NCBI GenBank assembly: GCA_003522945.1
Contig: DPHR01000009.1
Coordinates: 1-6,494 of the forward strand
Direction of reading: 5' to 3'
Source of the DNA: Clostridiales bacterium
GTDB lineage: Bacteria > Bacillota > Clostridia > Oscillospirales > Oscillospiraceae
Length of the DNA: 6,494 bases
The position numbers and the translations under genes are program-made. The notes below the pieces were generated by a model. The model saw only the letters and a program-made list of their open reading frames with translations. It made no database searches and was not told the origin of the DNA. Below, in pieces: positions 1 through 5,773 of this stretch. Every line of letters starts with the position of its first letter. Positions within the stretch are counted from its first letter, which is position 1.

Positions 1-125
1 CCGGGCTGCGCGGATGCGGCGGCATACGCACCGTATGCAGCGCCTCCCGCGACGACGACCGTCAGCGCCAGCGCCAAAACAACGCCGAGCGCACCGGTCG
101 TTTTTCTTTTTCCGTCTGCGGCCAT
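1..125 (-). CDS. Exported protein, N-terminal fragment (signal peptide only)
   Basis: The gene starts at an ATG at 123-125 and runs off the left edge, so only about 41 codons are visible. Six bases upstream of the start is a strong ribosome binding site (AAGGAGA, complement of 131-137). The translation begins MAADGKRKTTGALGVVLALA and continues through a hydrophobic, Val/Ala-rich core to about residue 26, then GGAAYGAYAAASAQPG. This is a classical signal peptide: charged n-region (K6, R7, K8), hydrophobic core, and a small-residue c-region in which A-S-A before Gln40 could be a signal peptidase I site. An uncleaved membrane anchor is also possible. The mature part is outside the window, so its function cannot be assigned. 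A promoter with a leader of about 25 bases lies just upstream, so it is probably the first gene of its transcript. I am fairly sure it is real and unsure what it does. Confidence 0.75.
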   Translation of the reverse strand, partial: MAADGKRKTTGALGVVLALALTVVVAGGAAYGAYAAASAQP

Positions 126-156
126 AGCTTTCTCCTTTGAACCTATATTTTTTTAT

Positions 157-185
157 ATTATACCCAAGAAATAACAGCCGTGCAA
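157..185 (-). promoter_or_regulatory. Sigma-A type promoter for the exported-protein gene
   Basis: On the minus strand a perfect -10 box TATAAT (157-162) lies 17 bases downstream of TTGCAC (180-185), a 3/6 match to the -35 consensus TTGACA. Transcription would start near 150, giving a leader of about 25 bases before the ATG at 125. The exact -10, the ideal spacing and the AT-rich stretch after it support the call; the weak -35 suggests moderate strength or a need for an activator. Confidence 0.65.
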
Positions 186-219
186 GCGCTATTTAAGTTA
201 ACAATAAAATATTATGGTA

Positions 220-390
220 AACAGAAAACAAGGCAGTGAAGAGGATAGAAGAAACAGCCGGCCCCGGCAAGGACGCGGGGTAAGCCGGGCATTTCGCTTT
301 CTTTCCGGGAAGCGATCCGGTCAGTCATCACAGGCTTCAGGCAAAGCAAAAGAGCTTGCCGATTGCAATTTGCAGACGGCAAGCTCTTTT
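220..390 (+). ncRNA. Candidate structured small RNA ending in a hairpin terminator
   Basis: This call rests on structure only. Read on the plus strand, 258-262 (CCGGC) pairs with 284-288 and encloses 263-266 (CCCG) pairing with 276-279. A second hairpin pairs 294-301 with 308-315, with one G-U pair. A third element, GGCAAAGC at 340-347, can pair with GCTTGCC at 354-360 with one bulged A. That last pairing competes with the 14-bp stem 348-361/377-390, which is followed by a short T-run, as in an antiterminator/terminator pair. The 5' end is a guess from a weak TATTAT at 210-215. I compared it from memory with 6S RNA, SRP RNA, RNase P and common riboswitches and recognised none. Because the zinc-ribbon gene downstream is in the opposite direction, it would have to be a stand-alone RNA; it could equally be the 3' UTR of the minus-strand gene. 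Confidence 0.25.
348..390. terminator. Bidirectional hairpin terminator
   Basis: A perfect 14-bp inverted repeat (AAAAGAGCTTGCCG at 348-361, its complement at 377-390) with a 15-base loop has four A's at one end and four T's at the other, so it can act as an intrinsic terminator on either strand. On the minus strand it lies about 50 bases after the stop codon of the zinc-ribbon gene, the most likely transcript it ends. It would keep that transcript from running into the exported-protein gene. The T-run is short (four), so efficiency is uncertain. Confidence 0.7.
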
Positions 391-406
391 AACCGTTTGA
401 ACGGTT
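391..406. repeat. 16-bp palindrome AACCGTTTGAACGGTT
   Basis: Two 7-base arms (391-397 and 400-406) are exact reverse complements around a two-base centre. It abuts the 348-390 hairpin and lies between it and the stop of the zinc-ribbon gene. Such a symmetric site could bind a dimeric regulator, but it is not placed at any promoter I can see, so it may simply be an extra stem in the 3' UTR. Confidence 0.5.
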
Positions 407-441
407 TCGGTCATATTTTTACGCTTGGAGGCGCTTCCTCT

Positions 442-870
442 TCAGGTCTTCTTTTCAAAGGCGTACCCGCAGCGCGGACAGGTGATGCGGATCTTTCCCT
501 TGCCGCGCGGGACGCGCACGACCTCCCTGCAGCTCGGGCAGCGGAAGAAAGCATACTCCTTTCTCTGGCGGAAGCAGCTTTTGAGCAGCCGGAACGAGCC
601 GAAAAAGCGGTTCCGGTACGAAAGATACTTCCGGTTTTCCTCGCTCCGGGCTGCGACCTTCCGCGAGAAAATGCGCACATAGCACCAGATGAGCAGCGCG
701 AGCGCCGCCGCGGAGAATACGGCGGAGAAGAAAGCGCTCTTCCCGCGCACGGCGACGGAGACGAGAATGCATATACATCCGCATACGGAAAGAAACCGGC
801 CGAGCGCATCTGCGCCGTACCGGCCGGCCATGAAGGCGGTAAAATTTCGGTTGGGGGAACCACGCTGCAT
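442..870 (-). CDS. Small membrane protein with C-terminal zinc ribbon
   Basis: This 142-residue protein begins MQRGSPNRNFTAFMAGRYGA. I chose the ATG at 868-870 because GGAGG sits about 9 bases upstream of it; a start 11 codons earlier lacks such a site. Residues about 26-42 and 46-68 are hydrophobic and probably form two membrane segments joined by a short VRGKS turn. A basic stretch follows (about 69-108, many Arg and Lys), then a zinc ribbon formed by CPSC (Cys111, Cys114) and CPRC (Cys131, Cys134). The Cys pairs are separated by a basic segment (RVPRGKGKIRIT). The ribbon would lie in the cytoplasm next to the membrane and bind one zinc. Similar short proteins occur in Clostridia and are usually annotated only as zinc-ribbon proteins; I know no established role. 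It looks monocistronic, with its own promoter and a terminator about 50 bases downstream. Confidence 0.82.
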   Translation of the reverse strand: MQRGSPNRNFTAFMAGRYGADALGRFLSVCGCICILVSVAVRGKSAFFSAVFSAAALALLIWCYVRIFSRKVAARSEENRKYLSYRNRFFGSFRLLKSCFRQRKEYAFFRCPSCREVVRVPRGKGKIRITCPRCGYAFEKKT

Positions 871-924
871 AAAAAAGACCTCCGGGGAAAAAGGGCATTC
901 CAACGCCCGCTTCTTTCATAGACT

Positions 925-953
925 TTAATACGAAATCGTAAATAAGTCGTGAA
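925..953 (-). promoter_or_regulatory. Probable promoter of the zinc-ribbon gene
   Basis: On the minus strand TTCACG (948-953) and TATTAA (925-930) are separated by 17 bases; each matches the sigma-A consensus at four of six positions. The predicted transcript would start near 918 and have a leader of about 48 bases. It is the best candidate in an AT-rich region but not a strong match. Confidence 0.4.
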
Positions 954-969
954 CTTTCCGCCGAATTAA

Positions 970-987
970 CAAAAAATTCATTTTTTG
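970..987. repeat. A-tract/T-tract dyad between divergent promoters
   Basis: C-AAAAAA-TTCA-TTTTTT-G is a perfect 7-bp inverted repeat with a four-base loop. It lies between the -35 box of the minus-strand promoter (ending 953) and the -35 of the plus-strand promoter (starting 1010). A-tracts here could act as an UP element or bent DNA for either promoter, or the dyad could be an operator. There is no direct sign of which regulator, if any, would use it. Confidence 0.45.
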
Positions 988-1009
988 CCATGAACCGCTC
1001 GACGAAATA

Positions 1010-1038
1010 TTGACAAAAATCGCCGCGGGCGGTATAAT
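1010..1038 (+). promoter_or_regulatory. Consensus sigma-A promoter for the E2-like gene
   Basis: TTGACA (1010-1015) and TATAAT (1033-1038) are both perfect and 17 bases apart, so this should be a strong housekeeping promoter. Transcription would begin near 1045. That leaves only about 9 bases before an in-frame ATG at 1054, which has no ribosome binding site, and about 36 before the ATG at 1081, which does. This promoter position therefore helps fix the start of the gene at 1081. Confidence 0.88.
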
Positions 1039-1080
1039 TTCATCAAAATTTTTATGCATTCAGGGAAGCGAGGAAAAACA

Positions 1081-1947
1081 ATGCGTCCGGACGGAATCCT
1101 TGTAAAAAATGAAGACCCCATGTACTATCTCATCCCGTATTTTCTCACAAAGCGGTATGATGCCATGAACATGATCACGCTGGACATTCCGGAAATGCCC
1201 ATGCGCGCCTATATGAACGAAAAGCGGAAAGAGGGAAAGCAGATCAGCCATCTCGCGCTGGTGCTCACGGCGTATCTCCACACGCTGGAAAAGTACCCCG
1301 CGCTCAACCGCTTCATCAAAGGACATAACATTTACCAGCACAAGGACATCAAGGTGTCCATGGTCGTTCTCAAGCCGGACGGCAGCGATACGATGTCAAA
1401 GATTGATCTCGTGCCTACGGATGACGTGTTCGACGTGCAGGCGAAGATCACCGGCTATATCGACCAGAACCGACAGGTCGGCGAGGCCAACTCCTTTGAT
1501 ACGGCGATGAAGATCCTCACGACGAAGCTGCGCTGGCTCCTGCCGCCGATCATCGGCTTGATCCGGTTTCTGGATAACCACGGCCTTCTGCCACAGTCGC
1601 TCATCGATCTGACGCCGTTCCACGCGAGCCTTCTCATCTCAAATCTCGCAAGCATCCGCACGAACCACATCTACCACCATGTGTATGAGTTCGGCACGAC
1701 GAGCATTGCCATCACCATGGGCAACATGCGCGAGGTGCCGCGCCGCACCAAGGACGGCATCGTCTTTGACCGGTGCATGCCGCTCGGCGTCGTGATGGAC
1801 GAGCGCATCGCCAGCGGCCACTATATGGCGCAGGCGTTTGCGCAGATCAAAAAATACCTTGCCGACCCGCGCCTGATGGAGCGTGAAAGCCTTGACGCCG
1901 AGAAAGCGGCGGAGCAGAGCGCGGAAGCGGCGGAAAAAGCGGAATAA
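1081..1947 (+). CDS. Stand-alone 2-oxoacid dehydrogenase E2-like acyltransferase-fold protein
   Basis: The 288-residue protein resembles the catalytic domain of dihydrolipoyl acyltransferases (E2, same fold as chloramphenicol acetyltransferase) along its length. Visible landmarks are IPEMPMRAYMNEKRK near residues 36-50, the SNLASI segment at 187-192 (compare the E2 'SN-G' motif), the FGTTSI strand at 204-209 and MPLGVVMDERIASG ending at Gly246. There is no lipoyl domain and no E1/E3-binding domain, and no E1 or E3 gene nearby, so it is not a normal dehydrogenase subunit. The usual catalytic motif DHRxxDG reads D240-E-R-I-A-S-G246: His is replaced by Glu and Asp by Ser. From memory, related clostridial proteins, often labelled '2-oxoglutarate dehydrogenase', share a DERxxSG motif, so this is probably a family trait. 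It may be non-catalytic or use different chemistry. The tail (about 269-288) is rich in Ala and Glu. The start at 1081 follows GAGGA six bases upstream; an ATG at 1054 lacks one. It is transcribed alone. Confidence 0.85.
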   Translation: MRPDGILVKNEDPMYYLIPYFLTKRYDAMNMITLDIPEMPMRAYMNEKRKEGKQISHLALVLTAYLHTLEKYPALNRFIKGHNIYQHKDIKVSMVVLKPDGSDTMSKIDLVPTDDVFDVQAKITGYIDQNRQVGEANSFDTAMKILTTKLRWLLPPIIGLIRFLDNHGLLPQSLIDLTPFHASLLISNLASIRTNHIYHHVYEFGTTSIAITMGNMREVPRRTKDGIVFDRCMPLGVVMDERIASGHYMAQAFAQIKKYLADPRLMERESLDAEKAAEQSAEAAEKAE

Positions 1948-1960
1948 TCCATGCCTTCAG

Positions 1961-1999
1961 ACGGTCTCCCCACGGCCTTGCCGCAGGGAGGCCGTTTTG
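1961..1999 (+). terminator. Intrinsic terminator after the E2-like gene
   Basis: ACGGTCTCCC (1961-1970) pairs with GGGAGGCCGT (1986-1995) over ten base pairs including one G-U pair. An inner CGG/CCG stem (1973-1975/1981-1983) closes a five-base loop, and TTTTGACTT follows. It begins 13 bases after the stop codon and separates the E2-like gene from the polyphosphate operon. Confidence 0.8.
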
Positions 2000-2022
2000 A
2001 CTTGGGAAAGACCCGGCAGGTT

Positions 2023-2051
2023 TTGACAGATACAGCGCAGTGTGATATTCT
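2023..2051 (+). promoter_or_regulatory. Promoter of the polyphosphate operon
   Basis: A perfect -35 TTGACA (2023-2028) is followed after 17 bases by TATTCT (2046-2051), a 4/6 match to the -10. The -10 is preceded by TGA at 2043-2045, an extended -10 element that can offset its weakness. The start would be near 2058, leaving a leader of about 32 bases. I see no repeated Pho-box-like sequence here, so nothing visible points to phosphate control. Confidence 0.72.
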
Positions 2052-2089
2052 AAAAAGAAACGGAATTCTTCTTTCGGAGGCGCAAATAT

Positions 2090-3616
2090 ATGCTTCACGA
2101 TTTTAAACCGTCGGACGACGGACTCGATAAAGCCCAGCGAAAGGCGGAGATCGACCGGCTCCGCGAAAAACTCGCGGCGCAGCAGCAGAGCGTCATGGCG
2201 GCAAAGCTGCCGGTGGTCGTTCTCGTGGAGGGCTGGGACTGCGCGGGAAAGGGCCATCTTATCAACGAGCTCATCAGCGAGATGGACCCGCGGTTTTACC
2301 GCGTGGCGGTCTATAAGCGCGTGCCGGAAAACGAGGAGCGCTATCCGTTCCTCCGGAAGTTCTTCGAGCCGCTGCCGGAAAACGGTAAATTCCTGTTCAT
2401 GGACACCGGCTGGATGGAGGACTGCGTCTATAAATACCTGCGCCGGGAGATCACCGCGGAGGAATACGAGCGCCGCGTGGATGCGTGCAATATCTTTGAG
2501 CGGCAGCTGCGCGACAACGGATATATCGTTGTGAAGCTCTTTCTGCATATTTCGCGCGAGGAACAGCTCTCGCGCATCGCGGAGCTGCGCGAGAATATCG
2601 ATACCGAGTGGCGCGTAACGGGCGACGATCTCTGGCAGCACAAGGAGTACAAGGCCTTCCGCCGTGCCTATGGTGAGTTTATGGAGAAAACGTCTGTTTG
2701 CGGCGAATGGCACGTTCTCGACGCCGGGAACCGGAAAAAGCGCCTGCTCGCGGGCTTTCGCGCCATCACGGAGGCGATCGACAACGGTCTGGAAAATGGC
2801 CGCTGTATCGGCAAGGCGGGGAAGAACGATTTCCCGCTGCTCGGCACACCATCGCTCCGCGACGCCGATCTCACAAAGAGCGTTGCCCCGGAGGAATACA
2901 AGGCCGAGCTCAAGCGCCTGCAGGAAAAGCTCGCGGCGCTCCATAATAAGATCTACCGCAAGCGCATCCCCGTCGTCATCTGCTATGAGGGCTGGGACGC
3001 CGCAGGAAAGGGCGGCAACATCCGCCGTCTGGCGTATCCGCTCGACCCGCGCGGGTTTGACGTGATCCCCATTGCAAGCCCCACGCCGGGCGAGCTTGCG
3101 AGGCATTATCTCTGGCGGTTCTGGACGCGCCTGCCGCGCAGCGGCCATGTGACGATCTTTGACCGCAGCTGGTACGGCCGCGTCATGGTCGAGCGCATCG
3201 AGGGCTACTGCGGCGAGGACGACTGGAAGCGCGCCTACGGCGAGATCAACGAGTTTGAAAAAGAGCTCGCCGATTACGGCACGATCGTTCTCAAGTTTTG
3301 GATCCACATCGATCCGGAAACGCAGCTCGAACGCTTTGAGCTGCGGCAGAATACGCCGGAAAAGCAGTGGAAGATCACCGACGAGGACTGGCGCAACCGC
3401 GAAAAGTGGCCGCTGTATGAAACGGCGGTCGAGGAAATGCTGCAAAAGACGAGCACGGCGTATGCCCCCTGGCATATCATTGAATCCGTGGATAAGAAAT
3501 ACGCCCGCATCCGCGTTCTTCAGATCGTGACGGACGCGCTGGAGCAGGCGGTGAACGAGCATATCACCCGAGGAGTGAAGAAAGAATGTGCCAAGCCGAA
3601 AAAGGACCGGAGCTGA
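2090..3616 (+). CDS. pap: Two-domain PPK2 polyphosphate:AMP phosphotransferase
   Basis: This 508-residue protein has two tandem PPK2-type P-loop kinase domains (about 10-235 and 265-490), the layout and length of polyphosphate:AMP phosphotransferases. These soluble enzymes transfer a phosphate from polyphosphate to AMP to give ADP. Domain 1 has a Walker A motif EGWDCAGKG (47-55); domain 2 has EGWDAAGKG (300-308). The Walker B region of domain 2 is canonical (FDRSWYGR, 357-364, with Asp358 and Arg359), but in domain 1 the matching stretch is FMDTGWMED (103-111), without the DRSWYxR signature. Lid regions with the conserved Arg/Trp pattern follow in both (about 159-190 and 412-440). In known two-domain enzymes the C-terminal half is generally thought to be the active one, which fits. 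The start is set by GGAGG nine bases upstream. It is first in the operon and its end overlaps ppk1 by 31 bases. The PPK2 assignment is near certain; AMP as acceptor is inferred from the two-domain layout. Confidence 0.93.
   Translation: MLHDFKPSDDGLDKAQRKAEIDRLREKLAAQQQSVMAAKLPVVVLVEGWDCAGKGHLINELISEMDPRFYRVAVYKRVPENEERYPFLRKFFEPLPENGKFLFMDTGWMEDCVYKYLRREITAEEYERRVDACNIFERQLRDNGYIVVKLFLHISREEQLSRIAELRENIDTEWRVTGDDLWQHKEYKAFRRAYGEFMEKTSVCGEWHVLDAGNRKKRLLAGFRAITEAIDNGLENGRCIGKAGKNDFPLLGTPSLRDADLTKSVAPEEYKAELKRLQEKLAALHNKIYRKRIPVVICYEGWDAAGKGGNIRRLAYPLDPRGFDVIPIASPTPGELARHYLWRFWTRLPRSGHVTIFDRSWYGRVMVERIEGYCGEDDWKRAYGEINEFEKELADYGTIVLKFWIHIDPETQLERFELRQNTPEKQWKITDEDWRNREKWPLYETAVEEMLQKTSTAYAPWHIIESVDKKYARIRVLQIVTDALEQAVNEHITRGVKKECAKPKKDRS
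3571..3588 (+). promoter_or_regulatory. Ribosome binding site of ppk1 inside the upstream gene
   Basis: AGGAG (3571-3575) lies 10 bases before the ATG at 3586-3588, while the upstream reading frame continues to its stop at 3614-3616. This site supports the 3586 start and a real 31-base gene overlap. No other Met codon occurs before the conserved PPK1 N-terminal block, and the overlap suggests coupled translation. Confidence 0.75.
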
Positions 3617-5769
3617 CCGCCCCCGCCGCGCCGGAAGCATCGGAGCCGGAGACAGAGCTTCTTGCCGAGGCAAAGGCCGCGGGCCTGTTTCTCGACCGCG
3701 AGCTGAGCTGGCTGCAATTCAATCGGCGCGTGCTGGAACAGGCGGGCGATCCGACCGTGCCGCTTTTGGAGCGGCTCAAATTCCTCGGTATTTACCGCTC
3801 GAATCTCGAAGAGTTTTTCATGGTACGCGTCGGCTCGCTCACGCACCGCGCGGCGCTGCTGCCGGACGAGCGGGATGAAAAGACCGGCTGCATGCCCGGC
3901 GAGCAGGTGAGCGCCATCCTTGCCGCCGTCGCCGCGCAGCAGCCGCGCGAGGAGCGCATCTACCGGCGGCTTCTGGAAGATATGCGCGACGCCGGGATCG
4001 ACGTGCTGGACTTTCATAAAATGACGAAGCCCGAGGAGGTCGTGGCAAAGAAGTATTTTTCCGAACTGCGCCCGCTCCTTTCGCCGCGCGTTGTGGACGG
4101 GGGACATCCGTTCCCGTTCATCGCCAACCGTGAGATATATGTGGCGGCGACGATCAGCAAGGGCGACGATTTCCGGCTCGGCCTTGTTTCGCTGCTGCGT
4201 CTCCCGCCGTGGCGCGTCGTGGAGCTGGACGGACGGCAGAAGGTGATGCTCACGGCGGAGCTCGTGCGCCACTTTGTGCCGCAGCTTTTCAAAAAGCAGG
4301 AGGTGCGCGACGCTGTCCTATTGCAGGTCACACGCAATGCCGACGTGTTCATCGACGATGACCTGCACGGATACGACGCGGACTTCCGCGCCAGCATGGA
4401 AAAAATGCTGCGCAAGCGCAAGCGCCAGCAGCCGGTGCGTCTTGTGATCGGCGGCAAGCCGTCCGCAAGGCTGCGCGCGGCGCTCATCAGGGATCTCAAG
4501 GTCCCGGAGAGCAACGTGTTCACCACGAAGCTGCCGTTCGACCTCTCCTTCGGCTCCGGCGTGAAGAAAGCGCCCGGCATGAAATACGCCGAGCGCCGCA
4601 GCCGGAAAACGGTGAAGCTCCAAAAGGGCGAGTTTTTCCCGTATCTGGAAAAGAAGGATCTGCTGCTGTCGTACCCGTTTCAGAGCATGAGCGCGTTCGT
4701 GGAATATCTCTACGAGGCGGCGGACGATCCGGACGTCGTGTCCATCCGCATCACGCTCTACCGGCTCTCGGCAAGCAGCAAGGTTGCCGCAGCGCTCGCG
4801 TATGCCGCCGACAGGGGAAAGAGCGTGCTCTGCCTTCTGGAGCTGCGCGCCCGGTTTGACGAGCAGAATAATATTGACTATTCCGAGGTGCTCGAAGACG
4901 CCGGATGTCAGGTCATTTACGGCCTGCCGGAGATGAAAGTGCACAGCAAGCTCTGCCTCGTCACGCGAAAGCGCGGCGAGAGCGTGCAGTACTTCACGCA
5001 GGTCGGCACCGGAAACTATAACGAGGTCACGAGCGAGCAGTACACCGATCTTTCGGTCATTACGTCCGACGAGCGCGTCGGGCGTGACGCCGCGCAGACG
5101 TTTGAAGCGCTCGCCACCGGCCAGACGCCGCCGGAGACGGAAGCGCTCTGGGTCGCCCCGCTGAGCTACCGCTCCCGTGTGCTGGAACTCATTGAGGCCG
5201 AGACCGCGAAGGGGGAGGCCGGGCGCATTGCGATCAAGGTCAACTCCATGAACGACATCGGCGTTATGACCGCGCTCATCCGCGCGTCCCGCGCGGGCGT
5301 GCGCACGGAGCTTTTCATCCGCGGCATCTGCTGCCTGCGGCCGGGCGTCGCGGGGTATACGGAGAATATCACGGTGCGCAGCGTTGTGGGACGGTATCTC
5401 GAGCATTCGCGCATCTTCGCCTTCGGCGAGGGTGCGGAACAGCGCATTTTCATCGGCTCCGGCGATCTTCTCAACCGCAACACCCGCCGCCGCGTTGAGG
5501 CGTTCATCGAATGCGTCACGCCCGAAACGCGCGAGGGCGTGCTGGCCATTCTCGACGCGCTGCGCGCTGACCGGGAGAAGAGCTGGACGATGCAGCCGGA
5601 CGGGAGCTATTCCCGCGCCGAGACCGTCCCCGGCACGGCGAGCCACGACACGCTCTATGAGTACTTCGGAGAAAAGACCGTGGAACCACTCCCGCCGGAG
5701 AAGAAGCACGGCTGGCTCTGGCGGCTCTTCCATCCGAACAAGAAAAAACTGCACGGAAATGAGGCATAA
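3586..5769 (+). CDS. ppk1: Polyphosphate kinase 1
   Basis: This full-length 727-residue PPK1 polymerises the gamma-phosphate of ATP into polyphosphate, reversibly, through a phosphohistidine. The order of landmarks is standard: N-terminal block LDRELSWLQFNRRVL (36-50), YRSNLEEFFMVRVGSL (70-85), a head domain to about 330, then two phospholipase-D-like catalytic domains. In the first are TLYRLS (390-395), LELRARFDEQNNI (418-430), the HxK motif with His453 (KVHSKLCL), equivalent to the phosphorylated His of E. coli PPK, and QVGTGNYNEVTSEQYTDLS (472-490). The second has RGICCLRPGV (579-588), the second conserved His607 in RYLEHSRIF, and GSGDLLNRNTRRRVE (624-638). The block usually written HPYESF reads YPFQSM here (363-368), so this is a somewhat divergent branch. 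The first 33 residues are Ala/Glu/Pro-rich and less conserved. It overlaps the PPK2 gene upstream by 31 bases and is followed after four bases by an FGGY kinase. All catalytic His residues are present, so I expect an active enzyme. Confidence 0.96.
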   Translation: MCQAEKGPELTAPAAPEASEPETELLAEAKAAGLFLDRELSWLQFNRRVLEQAGDPTVPLLERLKFLGIYRSNLEEFFMVRVGSLTHRAALLPDERDEKTGCMPGEQVSAILAAVAAQQPREERIYRRLLEDMRDAGIDVLDFHKMTKPEEVVAKKYFSELRPLLSPRVVDGGHPFPFIANREIYVAATISKGDDFRLGLVSLLRLPPWRVVELDGRQKVMLTAELVRHFVPQLFKKQEVRDAVLLQVTRNADVFIDDDLHGYDADFRASMEKMLRKRKRQQPVRLVIGGKPSARLRAALIRDLKVPESNVFTTKLPFDLSFGSGVKKAPGMKYAERRSRKTVKLQKGEFFPYLEKKDLLLSYPFQSMSAFVEYLYEAADDPDVVSIRITLYRLSASSKVAAALAYAADRGKSVLCLLELRARFDEQNNIDYSEVLEDAGCQVIYGLPEMKVHSKLCLVTRKRGESVQYFTQVGTGNYNEVTSEQYTDLSVITSDERVGRDAAQTFEALATGQTPPETEALWVAPLSYRSRVLELIEAETAKGEAGRIAIKVNSMNDIGVMTALIRASRAGVRTELFIRGICCLRPGVAGYTENITVRSVVGRYLEHSRIFAFGEGAEQRIFIGSGDLLNRNTRRRVEAFIECVTPETREGVLAILDALRADREKSWTMQPDGSYSRAETVPGTASHDTLYEYFGEKTVEPLPPEKKHGWLWRLFHPNKKKLHGNEA

Positions 5770-5773
5770 GGCT

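Larger units (their letters stand above)
186..441. other. Intergenic region without a convincing gene
   Basis: Between the promoter of the exported-protein gene and the end of the zinc-ribbon gene I see no reading frame with a plausible start signal or protein-like composition. The left end (186-230) is AT-rich, with a possible plus-strand -10 (TATTAT, 210-215) but no good -35. From about 258 to 406 the DNA is unusually rich in inverted repeats: nested GC stems at 258-288, an 8-bp hairpin at 294-315, a terminator-like hairpin at 348-390 and a palindrome at 391-406. The structure could belong to the 3' end of the zinc-ribbon transcript or to a separate small RNA. Confidence 0.6.

Noticed and set aside
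258..347. Possible riboswitch or 6S/SRP-type RNA
   Set aside because: I looked for hallmark sequences of cobalamin, TPP, fluoride, c-di-GMP, T-box, SRP and RNase P RNAs on both strands and found none that fit. A TGATGACT on the minus strand resembles part of the fluoride motif but the rest is missing. Kept only as an unassigned structured RNA candidate.
214..921. Plus-strand open frame of 235 codons across the zinc-ribbon gene
   Set aside because: It lacks a ribosome binding site, crosses the terminator hairpin and palindrome, and is antisense to a gene with a clear start site, membrane segments and zinc ribbon.
455..991. Minus-strand frame beginning MAKNEFFVNSAESS that could be an upstream or frameshifted N-terminus of the zinc-ribbon protein
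   Set aside because: Its first 40 residues look protein-like, but no Shine-Dalgarno site precedes its ATG, and the zinc-ribbon gene has its own GGAGG site and ATG at 870 in a different frame. The AT-rich promoter DNA explains the composition.
1054..1080. Earlier start (ATG at 1054) for the E2-like protein
   Set aside because: It would fall about 9 bases after the predicted transcription start with no ribosome binding site; the ATG at 1081 has GAGGA six bases upstream.
1847..3673. Long minus-strand open frame (608 codons) antisense to the PPK2 gene
   Set aside because: It mirrors the GC-biased codons of the plus-strand gene, has no ribosome binding site or recognisable motif, and its translation shows the Arg/His/Leu-rich composition typical of an antisense shadow.
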